DNA of 14,265 nucleotides, taken from positions 1 to 14,265 of the forward strand of contig JAITAQ010000051.1 in the NCBI GenBank assembly GCA_031283985.1, in the 5' to 3' direction. This document shows positions 7,409 through 14,265 of the stretch, in pieces (within the stretch, counting starts at the first letter, position 1; each line of letters begins with the position of its first letter). Made by a program: the position numbers and the translations under genes. Under the pieces are notes generated by a model. The model worked only from the letters and a program-made list of their open reading frames with translations, did not search any database and had not been told where the DNA came from. Origin of the DNA: Endomicrobium sp. (lineage in GTDB: Bacteria; Elusimicrobiota; Endomicrobiia; Endomicrobiales; Endomicrobiaceae).

Positions 7409-8125
7409 ACAGTTTCCAAGCAATCTAAATATAAAATTTCTATTTTCACCTGTCTGTTTCTCTTCTTGCATTTGTGTTAAAGTAAGTTGTAATTGTTGCC
7501 ATAAAGGAGGAACAAAATTTATTAGATGGAGATTTAGTATTTGTCTCTCTTAGAATCTATTGTATCCTGCTTTATTATTTCACCTGCATGTGTCTTGCTC
7601 GTTCTAAAGGATAAGCCTCTCTATTAATAATATTCCTAGTATGAACCATAAGTCTCATCATCATTGCCAACGAAAACGTCAATTTCACCGTACAGTTCCC
7701 TTGCAAGTGATCTTGCTCTATTTCGAACATTTTGTATCGATGTGATTGCTCTGTTTCTACCTATTATCTCTCTTATTCCGTCATGATCAATAAATGTTTG
7801 TAACAATATTGCTTGTTCTTACTCTACTGACTCTACTGGTATTTGCGTAAATGTTTACGGAAATACTATAGTATAATTGGGAATATAAGTCATTGGATCT
7901 TAAGTTTTCTGTACGCTTTCTCTTTGTTCGTATTCTGGGTATGACGTCATTAGACCATCCTACTGCTAATCTTTCAAATTGTCCTAGTCCATTTCTTAAA
8001 TCTTCTATAGCTCTTAGTATTTCTTGTTTCATATTTATTTATAGTTGTACCTCATTCTAACTCTTCTTTTGCATATTTGCATGTTCATGAAGAGTATCCT
8101 CTCCCACATGCGGTCCGGAAAGTGG
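7409..8125 (-). pseudogene. Decayed coding remnant of unknown family, frameshifted, with many in-frame TAA/TAG
   Basis: Most of the 7354-8342 gap holds a broken minus-strand gene, about 239 codons, followed by joining frames. Segment 1 (8125 to about 7950) includes INMKQEILRAIEDLRNGLGQ; segment 2 (about 7950 to 7639) includes MTSYPEYEQRESVQKT and RARSLARELYGEIDVFVGND; segment 3 (7640 to about 7515) includes INREAYPLERARHMQVK and ILRETNTKSPSNK; segment 4 (about 7516 to 7409, same frame as segment 1) includes FVPPLWQQLQLTLTQMQEEK. Internal stops on this path are TAG 8059-8057, TAA 8041-8039, 7902-7900, 7857-7855, 7821-7819, 7577-7575 and 7574-7572, and TAG 7559-7557; no TGA occurs. The longest standard-code stretch is 60 codons (7818-7639). 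I recognise no family. Strand and state suggest a foreign gene. The rest, 8126-8342, is AT-rich and shows no gene. Confidence 0.55.
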
Positions 8126-8342
8126 TCATGCACTGTGTATTCTGCTACCAATAAATAATAATGATAATTTCATAATTTTCCTTTACTTTTTCTAAGTATT
8201 ACTAACTTTGAATTTATAATATAATACGAAATTTTATTTTGTTAAAACTTTGTGAATTATAACTGGTTTTTCAAATTTTAAAAAAGTCAAATTCTATAAA
8301 AAATGCTAAAATATCAACTATGTATAATGTTTAGGAGAAATT

Positions 8343-8720
8343 ATGGAAAATAAAATGCTTATTTTTGATAAAGTTACATCAAGCTTGCTTGAAGCGATGC
8401 CGTATCAGTATGCAGGAAAAGATATAAATATTTGTATAGAAACTGAAGAATTCACCTGTCTTTGTCCTTGGACAGGTCTTCCTGATTTTGCATATACCGT
8501 TATCAATTATACCCCTGATAAAAATGTTGTAGAGCTTAAATCTCTAAAGATGTATTTACAAAGTTATAGAATGGTTGGTATGATTCATGAAAGCGTGGTA
8601 AATAGCATATTGGGAGATCTGGTTAAAGTTATTGAGCCTAAGAAGATGTCTATAGATATAGAGTTTTGTATAAGGGGGGGAATAATAACGACTGTAAGCG
8701 CTCAATATTTTAAAAAATAG
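8343..8720 (+). CDS. queF: preQ0 reductase QueF (NADPH-dependent 7-cyano-7-deazaguanine reductase)
   Basis: Reduces the nitrile of preQ0 to the amine preQ1 on the way to queuosine in tRNA anticodons. This is the short, single-domain form (125 residues; Bacillus QueF is about 165). The catalytic cysteine is C41 and the acid D48 in FTCLCPWTGLPDFA; the NADPH/substrate motif is ELKSLKMYL (E64 first), and H82-E83 lie in MIHES, all as expected for the tunnelling-fold family. AGGAG at 8333-8337 lies five bases before the ATG. murC begins 17 bases after the stop, so the gene probably leads the murC-ftsZ transcript. No preQ1 riboswitch-like sequence is seen upstream, and no other queuosine gene lies in the window. 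A six-G tract at 8675-8680 sits inside the gene. Confidence 0.92.
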   Translation: MENKMLIFDKVTSSLLEAMPYQYAGKDINICIETEEFTCLCPWTGLPDFAYTVINYTPDKNVVELKSLKMYLQSYRMVGMIHESVVNSILGDLVKVIEPKKMSIDIEFCIRGGIITTVSAQYFKK

Positions 8721-8737
8721 ACTTTTTGAGGAAAACA

Positions 8738-10090
8738 ATGTTTCGTGAGAACCAAAACATACATTTCGTTGGTATAGGCGGTTCAGGAATGTCAGGGATT
8801 GCCAAGGTTTTGATAAATTCGGGTCATAAAGTTTCAGGGTCAGATTTAAAGAAAACAGATGTTACCGAGCATTTAAAGTCAATCGGTGCGATAATTTTTA
8901 TAGGGCATAAAGCAGCTAATATAAAATATTCAGATGTTGTAGTAACGTCAACTGCTATAAGTAAAAATAATCCCGAAGTTGTTGCGGCATTAAAGAAAAA
9001 GATACCTGTTATTCCGCGTATAGAAATGCTTGCAGAGCTTGCGAGGTTAAAATATGCCATAACTATAGCAGGAGCGCACGGAAAAACTACCACAACTTCT
9101 CTTACTTCTCTTATTTTGGACGAGGGAGGTTTTGATCCAACCATAGTCATAGGTGGAAAACTTAAAAATCTTGGGACCAGCGCAAGACTTGGCAAAGGGG
9201 ATTTTATAGTTGCAGAAGCTGACGAATCTGACGGATCATTTTTAAAGCTTTCGCCAGTCATTACTGTTATAACAAACATAGATAATGACCATTTGGATTA
9301 CTATGGCAGTATGGAGAATCTTAAAGATGCATTTATAAAACACATAAACTCAGTGCCTTTTTATGGGGCTGCTGTAATTTGTTCGGACAATGAGATTATA
9401 AGAGAAATAACGCCAAAGATTACGAGAAAATATGTTACTTATGGATTTATTGGAAAGCCTGACATAAAAGCATCCAATATTAAAGTACAAAAAAAATGTA
9501 CAAGCTTTGACGTAATATATAAAAACAAAAAAATTGGAACCGTTTGTATTAAAATACCAGGAAGTCACAATATTTTAAACTCGCTTGCAGCTATAGGAGT
9601 AGGATTGTGGCTTAATATACCTTTTGGCTTGATAGCTGAAGCGATCAATAAGTTTAATGGCGTTGGCAGACGGCTAGAGATAAAGGGTGAAAAAAATGGA
9701 ATTATGGTGATAGATGATTATGGACACCACCCAACAGAAGTTGCGGCTACTATAAAAGCTGTGAAAGATTTTTGGTCAGAACGCAGGCTTGTCGTTTTGT
9801 TTCAGCCTCACAGATATACTAGAACTCAAAATTTATTTAAAGAATTTGGTAAAAGTTTCTCAGACGCTGACATTGTGAAAGTGTTAGATATTTACCCTGC
9901 AGGAGAGAAACATATAAAAGGCGTAAGTTCTGATTTAATACTTAAAAGTCTGAAGAGAAATAAAAGCAATGCTGAGCATTTCTCAGATTTGAAAACCTTT
10001 TTGTCAGTATTGTCCGAAGGTGATATAGTTTTAACTTTAGGCGCTGGAGACGTGTGGAAAAAAGGTGAAGAGTTGCTAAAGATTATCTAG
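8738..10090 (+). CDS. murC: UDP-N-acetylmuramate--L-alanine ligase MurC
   Basis: ATP-dependent ligase that adds the first amino acid, L-alanine, to UDP-MurNAc in the cytoplasm. The N-terminal nucleotide-binding motif is HFVGIGGSGMSGIA (residues 9-22); the ATP loop is AGAHGKTTTT (111-120); DESDGS (162-167) and NIDNDHLDYYG (180-190) follow; GSHNILNS and GVGRRLEIKG mark the central domain and DDYGHHPTEV (326-335) with QPHRYTRT the C-terminal domain. Length is 450 residues, within the normal range. Start ATG 8738 is preceded by GAGGA (8728-8732) with a five-base gap; an earlier TTG at 8726 lacks such a site and would add MRKT. murB follows after 12 bases. Upstream, the usual murG and ftsW neighbours are missing and queF is found instead. 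Confidence 0.97.
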   Translation: MFRENQNIHFVGIGGSGMSGIAKVLINSGHKVSGSDLKKTDVTEHLKSIGAIIFIGHKAANIKYSDVVVTSTAISKNNPEVVAALKKKIPVIPRIEMLAELARLKYAITIAGAHGKTTTTSLTSLILDEGGFDPTIVIGGKLKNLGTSARLGKGDFIVAEADESDGSFLKLSPVITVITNIDNDHLDYYGSMENLKDAFIKHINSVPFYGAAVICSDNEIIREITPKITRKYVTYGFIGKPDIKASNIKVQKKCTSFDVIYKNKKIGTVCIKIPGSHNILNSLAAIGVGLWLNIPFGLIAEAINKFNGVGRRLEIKGEKNGIMVIDDYGHHPTEVAATIKAVKDFWSERRLVVLFQPHRYTRTQNLFKEFGKSFSDADIVKVLDIYPAGEKHIKGVSSDLILKSLKRNKSNAEHFSDLKTFLSVLSEGDIVLTLGAGDVWKKGEELLKII

Positions 10091-10102
10091 GAACTTTAAG
10101 AA

Positions 10103-10987
10103 ATGGACAAAAATATTTTATCTAAATTGGCATCTTTAGGCTGTAACATTTTTAAGGAAGAAGTTCTTTCAAAGCATTGCTCTTTTAAAATAGGTGGTCC
10201 TGCAGATTATTTTATTGATATTCCAAATGAAGAAGCGTTATCTTTGTTCCTAAAAACCGTAGGCAACGATAGTTTTTATGTTTTAGGCGGTGGGACAAAC
10301 GTTCTGTTTTCTGATGATGGTTATAGGGGAATTATCATTTCTTTGACTGGTAAATTAAAAGAAATTGTTGTTAATGGAGAAGAAATTTTTTGTGGTGGCG
10401 GAGCATTGCTTTCAAATGTTTTAAATACGGCTCTTAAAAATAATTTAATAGGATTAGAATTTGTTTCAGGGATCCCAGGTTCTGTAGGAGGTGCTGTTTA
10501 TGGCAACGCTGGATTAAGAGATAAATGGATAGACTCTGTGATAAAGGAAGTAGTCGTTTATACAAGTTCTAAAAAAGTATGGCTGAAACGAAAACAAATT
10601 GTTTTTTCTTATAGGGAAAGCAGTCTTGAAAATAGCGTTATTTTAGATGTATGTTTTTCCTTGAAAAAGACTGCAGAAAATGATAGCTTAGCAACGGTGC
10701 TTGAAAGTGTGCAGAGACGTCTAAAAACCCAGCCTTTAAGTTTTCCAAATGCGGGAAGCATTTTTAAAAATACTAAAGGGTTTAGTGTTGGAAAACTTAT
10801 TGAAGAAACAGGACTTAAAGGTGTTCGCGTTGGTGGAGCTCAAATATCAGAAATCCATGGAAATTTTATAGTAAACATAGGAAGAGCGTCATCAAAGGAC
10901 GTTTTGTCTTTAATCAGTTTGATGGAAGAAAAAATATATAAACAGTTCAGTATAAAACTTGAAACGGAAATAAAGATAATAAAATGA
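10103..10987 (+). CDS. murB: UDP-N-acetylenolpyruvoylglucosamine reductase MurB
   Basis: FAD enzyme that reduces UDP-GlcNAc-enolpyruvate with NADPH to UDP-MurNAc, the step before MurC. FAD-binding blocks are LGGGTNVLFSDDGYRG (61-76) and GIPGSVGGAVYGNAG (123-137). The second half has SYRES (169-173), the catalytic serine S219 in PNAGSIFKN, and EIHGNFIVN (E250). At 294 residues it is the shorter, type II form common outside the enteric bacteria. AGGAA at 10089-10093 overlaps the murC stop, with nine bases to the ATG. The gene ends in an ATGA overlap with ddl, so the two are probably translationally coupled. Confidence 0.97.
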   Translation: MDKNILSKLASLGCNIFKEEVLSKHCSFKIGGPADYFIDIPNEEALSLFLKTVGNDSFYVLGGGTNVLFSDDGYRGIIISLTGKLKEIVVNGEEIFCGGGALLSNVLNTALKNNLIGLEFVSGIPGSVGGAVYGNAGLRDKWIDSVIKEVVVYTSSKKVWLKRKQIVFSYRESSLENSVILDVCFSLKKTAENDSLATVLESVQRRLKTQPLSFPNAGSIFKNTKGFSVGKLIEETGLKGVRVGGAQISEIHGNFIVNIGRASSKDVLSLISLMEEKIYKQFSIKLETEIKIIK

Positions 10988-11937
10988 ATAGCAGCGATAT
11001 TTTAACAAGATTAAAAAATAAAAAAATAGGCGTTTTGTATGGTGGACTATCTAGCGAAAGAGAAATTTCTATTAAGTCTGGCAAAGCTGTTTTGAACGCT
11101 CTAAAAAGGTTAAAATTTAAAGCAGTCGGTATAGATGCAACCAGAGATGTTGCGGAAAAAATAAAAAAAGCAAATATTGATATAGCTTATGTAATTCTGC
11201 ACGGACCAATGGGCGAAGATGGAACTATTCAAGGAATGCTTGAGATTATGGGTATCCCTTATACATGCAGTGGCGTTGTTGCAAGCGCACTTTCAATGGA
11301 TAAAGATATTTCAAAGAAGCTTTTTAGATGCAATGAAATTCCTACTCCTGACTGGACGGTTATAAAGCAATTTGAACCTTTTTCCGAGATAAAAAAATAT
11401 CCCGTTGTTGTAAAGCCCGTTTCTCAAGGATCTGCTCTGGGTTTGGCTATAGTAAAAAATGCTTCTCAGTTTGCAGTTGCCGCTAAAGAGGCTTTTAAGT
11501 ACGATAATGAAATAATGGTGGAAAATTTTGTTTCAGGAAAAGAGATTACAGTTGGCGTTTTAAATGGAAGGGCTTTGCCTGTTATAGAGATAGTTCCTAA
11601 GGGAGAATTTTACGACTTTAAATCTAAATATCAAAAAGGTGGATCTAGGCATATTATTCCTGCAAGGATAAGCAGCAGTGCTTATTCAAATGCTCAAAGT
11701 TATGCGGAAAAAATTTTTAAAAATTTCAAGTGTAAAACATTATGCCGTGTTGATATGATGGTTGATAATCGCGATAAAATTTGGGTTCTTGAAAATAATA
11801 CTATTCCGGGTATGACTGCGATGTCACTCCTGCCCGACGCAAGTAAAGCTATAGGTTATGACTTTAATAACTTGGTCCTAAAAATTGTGGAGAGCGCTTT
11901 ATATGACAACAAAAAGAAGGAAACGCTACGTTTATAA
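10984..11937 (+). CDS. ddl: D-alanine--D-alanine ligase
   Basis: ATP-grasp ligase making D-Ala-D-Ala for the peptidoglycan stem peptide. Landmarks are the substrate-binding glutamate E25 in GGLSSEREIS, HGPMGEDGTIQG (73-84), the ATP-grasp loop KPVSQGSALGL (144-154), YDFKSKY (210-216), and the metal ligands D257, E270 and N272, the last two in VLENNTIPGMTAMSLLP. Length of 317 residues is slightly more than DdlB of E. coli. The ATG overlaps the murB stop by four bases. The 3' end overlaps ftsQ by 35 bases, so the last dozen or so Ddl codons also encode the FtsQ start. The phenolic residue in YDFKSKY suggests the D-Ala-D-Ala rather than D-Ala-D-lactate type. Confidence 0.96.
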   Translation: MNSSDILTRLKNKKIGVLYGGLSSEREISIKSGKAVLNALKRLKFKAVGIDATRDVAEKIKKANIDIAYVILHGPMGEDGTIQGMLEIMGIPYTCSGVVASALSMDKDISKKLFRCNEIPTPDWTVIKQFEPFSEIKKYPVVVKPVSQGSALGLAIVKNASQFAVAAKEAFKYDNEIMVENFVSGKEITVGVLNGRALPVIEIVPKGEFYDFKSKYQKGGSRHIIPARISSSAYSNAQSYAEKIFKNFKCKTLCRVDMMVDNRDKIWVLENNTIPGMTAMSLLPDASKAIGYDFNNLVLKIVESALYDNKKKETLRL

Positions 11938-12721
11938 AGCAGTGTATACAAACAGCAGCTACTCCATAAATAAAAAAGTAAGAAAAATTTTAATTTTTTT
12001 CTTCTATCTGGTATTTTTTGTAGGAATTATTTACGGTTTATATTTTGGCATAAATGAACTGCTTAGCATAGCTTATAAATCCAATAAAATTATTATAAAG
12101 GATATAAATATAGTTGGGGCTAAAAATATTACAAAGGCTGAAATAAAGGAGCTTCTTCCTTTTAAAATTGGTGATAATCTTTTAAAAGTGAAATTATCTG
12201 AAACAGAGTCTGAGATAAAAAAATTAAAGCCAGAGTTGAAAAATATTGTCATTAGCAGACGTTGGCAAAAAATTAACATCAAACTTTATGAAAGGACACC
12301 TGAGGCTTTTGTAATACAAAATGATGAAATTCGTGGAATAGATTTTGACGATAAGCCATTTCCTCTGCGTGGTTTTATGAGCGAGATGAAAATTCCTAAG
12401 ATTGTCTATAAAAATGATGAAGAAAGGAAGCGGCTCTTGGATTTTATAAAGAGATTTAAAGTTGTTTGCGCCAGATTTTTAGATAATATTTTAGAAATGA
12501 GAATAAATAATACAGATGATATTATTTTTGTCGCTGCAAACAACATGACAATTATTTGGGGACAAGAAATGCCCGAGCATTTGTCCAATAAATTTAAAAA
12601 TTTCCAAAAAGTTTACGAGGACGCAATCTCTAGATATAGACAAATAGAGTATATAAATATGAATCTTTATTCTTCCGGCAGAATTATTGTAAAACCTGTC
12701 ACTGGAATATTAGTGGAATAA
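11903..12721 (+). CDS. ftsQ: Cell division protein FtsQ (POTRA domain)
   Basis: A bitopic inner-membrane protein of the divisome, by family linking FtsB and FtsL to the septal synthase. Of 272 residues, 1-28 form a basic cytoplasmic tail, about 29-50 one membrane helix (ILIFFFYLVFFVGIIYG), and 63-131 a POTRA domain starting IIIKDINIVGAKNITKAEI and ending near IKLYERTPEAFV; a beta-rich periplasmic domain follows. Start choice: ATG 11903 has GGAGAG (11889-11894) eight bases upstream; TTG 11885 in frame has none. It begins inside ddl and is followed by 48 bases before ftsA. FtsQ proteins diverge fast, so the call rests on topology, POTRA pattern and position between ddl and ftsA. Confidence 0.9.
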   Translation: MTTKRRKRYVYKAVYTNSSYSINKKVRKILIFFFYLVFFVGIIYGLYFGINELLSIAYKSNKIIIKDINIVGAKNITKAEIKELLPFKIGDNLLKVKLSETESEIKKLKPELKNIVISRRWQKINIKLYERTPEAFVIQNDEIRGIDFDDKPFPLRGFMSEMKIPKIVYKNDEERKRLLDFIKRFKVVCARFLDNILEMRINNTDDIIFVAANNMTIIWGQEMPEHLSNKFKNFQKVYEDAISRYRQIEYINMNLYSSGRIIVKPVTGILVE

Positions 12722-12769
12722 ATTCAACTTTAAGGTATAAACATAATTATTTGTTGGTAGAGGATAAAA

Positions 12770-14011
12770 ATGTCTAAAAAAAATCTTGTGGCAGGTCTTG
12801 ATATTGGCAGTAATCAAGTTTGTTGTGTTGCTGGCGTTTGCGATGAGGAAACAAGGATTTCAAAAATTCTTAGCGCGGTTTCAATGCAGTGCGATGGAAT
12901 TAAAGCTGGAGCTGTTATTAACATACAGGAAGCGGCTCTTGCAATAGGCAAAACTTTTGAAGAGATTGAGAAAGTTGCCGGTGGTCATATAGGCAAGGTT
13001 ATTGTTGCTTTGAGAGGCAATTTTATCCATTCCAGAAATTCCAAAGGTGTAGCAAACATCAACTATTCCAATAGGGAAGTTACGGAAGAAACCGTAGAGA
13101 ACGCTTTGGAAAGCTCAAGAAAACAGATAAGAATGGATCCAGATCAAGAAATATTGCAGATAGTTCCGCGCGAATATATACTAAATCAGCAAAAAGGAAT
13201 ACAAAATCCTATTGGAATGGAAGGGACCTATATAGAAGTTGATGTGCATGCTTTTATAGCCTCAAGCAGCAATATAGGGAATATAAACAAAGCGATGGCA
13301 TCTGTAGATGTAAATTGTGATGATAGGATTTACGGATATTTGGCTGCCAGCGATATTCTGATTACCAAAGAAGAAAAGGAATTAAGCTGTCTTGTCATTG
13401 ATTTTGGTGGTCTTACCATAGGACTTGTTCATTATGTTGATGGAATAATAAGGCATACAGATGAAGTTCTTGATGGCTCTGACTATATAACAAGAGATAT
13501 AGGGCATAGATTGAGAGCTGCTTACTCTCTTTCAAAAGAAATTAAAGAAAAATATGGTGCAGCGTTTATTTATACTGATTTTATTAATGAAGAATTTGAA
13601 TACAGAGCCGCAGATGGCAGGAATATAAAAAAGTGTAATAGGCATGAGCTTGTAAATGCTATAATAACGCCCCGGGTAGATAGAATTTTATATAAAATAA
13701 AAGAATTGATGGAAAAAAATAATTATGGAGATGAATTTCTTTCTGGAGGAATAATTCTTACGGGAGGTGGCAGCAGTCTTCCCGGTCTTGCTGAGGCTTT
13801 TGAAAAAGTGTTTAACTGCTCAGTCAGGATTGGAAGTCCAAATTTAGACAAAGTTGTAGGTCGCGATGAAATATTATTAAATCCGTCTTATAATACAGCG
13901 ATAGGAGCAGTCGCTTCAAGTCTTTCAAATTCAATGTTCTATTCGGAAAAGAAGTCTTCAAAGATTGGAGTAGTGTCTAAAATATCAAAATGGTTTGAGG
14001 AAGTTTTCTAA
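12770..14011 (+). CDS. ftsA: Cell division protein FtsA
   Basis: Actin-like ATPase that tethers FtsZ to the membrane and recruits later division proteins. It has 413 residues. Phosphate-1 loop: GLDIGSNQVCCV (9-20). The FtsA-specific 1C domain spans roughly 85-170 (EILQIVPREYILNQ inside it). Phosphate-2: DFGGLTIGL (211-219), where many FtsA proteins read DIGGGTTDI. The block usually GGxxIT reads DGSDYIT. Adenosine motif: ILTGGGSSLPGL (329-340). The tail SKISKWFEEVF is the amphipathic membrane-targeting helix, intact. AGAGG (12759-12763) lies six bases before the ATG. ftsZ starts at the base after the stop. The altered phosphate-2 and GG blocks may affect nucleotide handling. Confidence 0.95.
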   Translation: MSKKNLVAGLDIGSNQVCCVAGVCDEETRISKILSAVSMQCDGIKAGAVINIQEAALAIGKTFEEIEKVAGGHIGKVIVALRGNFIHSRNSKGVANINYSNREVTEETVENALESSRKQIRMDPDQEILQIVPREYILNQQKGIQNPIGMEGTYIEVDVHAFIASSSNIGNINKAMASVDVNCDDRIYGYLAASDILITKEEKELSCLVIDFGGLTIGLVHYVDGIIRHTDEVLDGSDYITRDIGHRLRAAYSLSKEIKEKYGAAFIYTDFINEEFEYRAADGRNIKKCNRHELVNAIITPRVDRILYKIKELMEKNNYGDEFLSGGIILTGGGSSLPGLAEAFEKVFNCSVRIGSPNLDKVVGRDEILLNPSYNTAIGAVASSLSNSMFYSEKKSSKIGVVSKISKWFEEVF

Positions 14012-14265
14012 ATGAGTATAAAACTAGTGTTGTCTTCAAAGGATATGAATACGGGACAGCCTGCTGTAATAAAGATAATGGGCGTTGGCGGTGGCGGTTG
14101 CAATGCTGTTAATAGAATGATTGCTGCTAATGTCGGCAATGTGGAATTTGTTGCTATAAATACTGATGCGCAAACATTGCTTAAATCGTCTGCTCCGGAT
14201 ATTTTGCAGATAGGCGAAAAAATAACAAAAGGTCTTGGTGTAGGAGGAAATCCTGAAGTTGGCAA
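14012..14265 (+). CDS. ftsZ: Cell division protein FtsZ, N-terminal part (cut by window end)
   Basis: The first 84 codons of the tubulin-like GTPase that forms the division ring. After an extension of about 18 residues come [19 protein letters not shown] (19-37), the first nucleotide-binding loop; [11 protein letters not shown] (46-56); and [15 protein letters not shown] (70-84), all typical. The tubulin signature GGGTGTG would lie beyond the window end. The ATG follows the ftsA stop directly, with GAGGAA (13997-14002) nine bases upstream, inside ftsA. A later in-frame ATG at residue 12 is possible but has no good binding site. The order ddl-ftsQ-ftsA-ftsZ is the classical end of the division and cell wall cluster. 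Confidence 0.97.
   Translation, partial: MSIKLVLSSKDMNTGQPAVIKIMGVGGGGCNAVNRMIAANVGNVEFVAINTDAQTLLKSSAPDILQIGEKITKGLGVGGNPEVG

Noticed and set aside
7787-8032. The 81-codon minus-strand ORF taken as a complete small gene
   Set aside because: Its first third looks genuine, but the plausible protein then continues in another frame, so it was folded into the relic at 7409-8125.
8099-8135. GC-rich patch with an imperfect CATG palindrome, considered as part of a group II intron or another structured RNA
   Set aside because: The stem is weak, no reverse transcriptase or domain V pattern was found, and the relic's reading frame runs into the patch.
8323-8328. TATAAT upstream of queF as a -10 box
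   Set aside because: No -35 match lies at the proper distance, and transcription would start within the queF ribosome binding site.
8126-8342. preQ1 riboswitch in front of queF
   Set aside because: No matching C-rich loop and A-rich tail pattern could be found in this AT-rich leader.
8824-9279. A 151-codon open frame on the minus strand
   Set aside because: It lies wholly antisense to murC, whose motifs are complete; its peptide shows no family resemblance.
14008-14265. Minus-strand open frame at the window end
   Set aside because: It is antisense to the start of ftsZ, which is certain from its GTP-binding motifs.
1-14265. tRNA genes, rRNA, CRISPR arrays, insertion sequences
   Set aside because: No cloverleaf with a TTCRA loop, no spaced direct repeats, and no transposase or flanking inverted repeats were seen by eye.

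Overview
The window reads as chromosome from an AT-rich, host-associated, Gram-negative-type bacterium. The dapL-type lysine route, an lpxB gene, a murC-murB-ddl-ftsQ-ftsA-ftsZ run and a decaying spacer fit Elusimicrobiota, most like the termite-gut flagellate endosymbionts of the genus Endomicrobium. That assignment is inference from protein style, gene content and composition; no marker RNA gene is present. Every intact gene lies on the plus strand.

Layout. (1) 1-2064: the 3' end of pstA, then pstB (phosphate ABC transporter) and lpxB (lipid A disaccharide synthase), overlapping or almost touching. (2) 2065-2226: a spacer with a good sigma-70-like promoter. (3) 2227-5983: lysA-dapF-dapA-dapB, a tight operon with strong G-rich ribosome binding sites. 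(4) 5984-6186: a spacer with a weak promoter candidate and an unexplained antisense open frame. (5) 6187-7353: dapL, LL-diaminopimelate aminotransferase. With region 3 it gives the route from aspartate semialdehyde to meso-diaminopimelate and lysine without dapD, dapC or dapE. (6) 7354-8342: about 1 kb with no intact gene; most of it (7409-8125) is a broken minus-strand coding remnant that can be followed across three frames. (7) 8343-14265: queF (queuosine pathway), then the distal part of the division and cell wall cluster, murC-murB-ddl-ftsQ-ftsA-ftsZ, with ftsZ cut by the window end.

The genes form a coherent envelope theme: diaminopimelate made by regions 3 and 5 feeds peptidoglycan precursor synthesis (MurB, MurC, Ddl), FtsQ, FtsA and FtsZ direct its use at the septum, and LpxB points to an outer membrane with lipid A. 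The most unusual item is the remnant at 7409-8125. It carries eight internal TAA/TAG codons, all where glutamine would fit, and no TGA along the best path. It is either a foreign gene decayed by C-to-T change and frameshifts, or a decayed gene from a genome that reads TAA/TAG as glutamine. I could not recognise the protein. Smaller oddities are PstB lacking both the Q-loop glutamine and the switch histidine, an LpxB with an altered N-terminal motif, and a seven-G tract as the dapB ribosome binding site.
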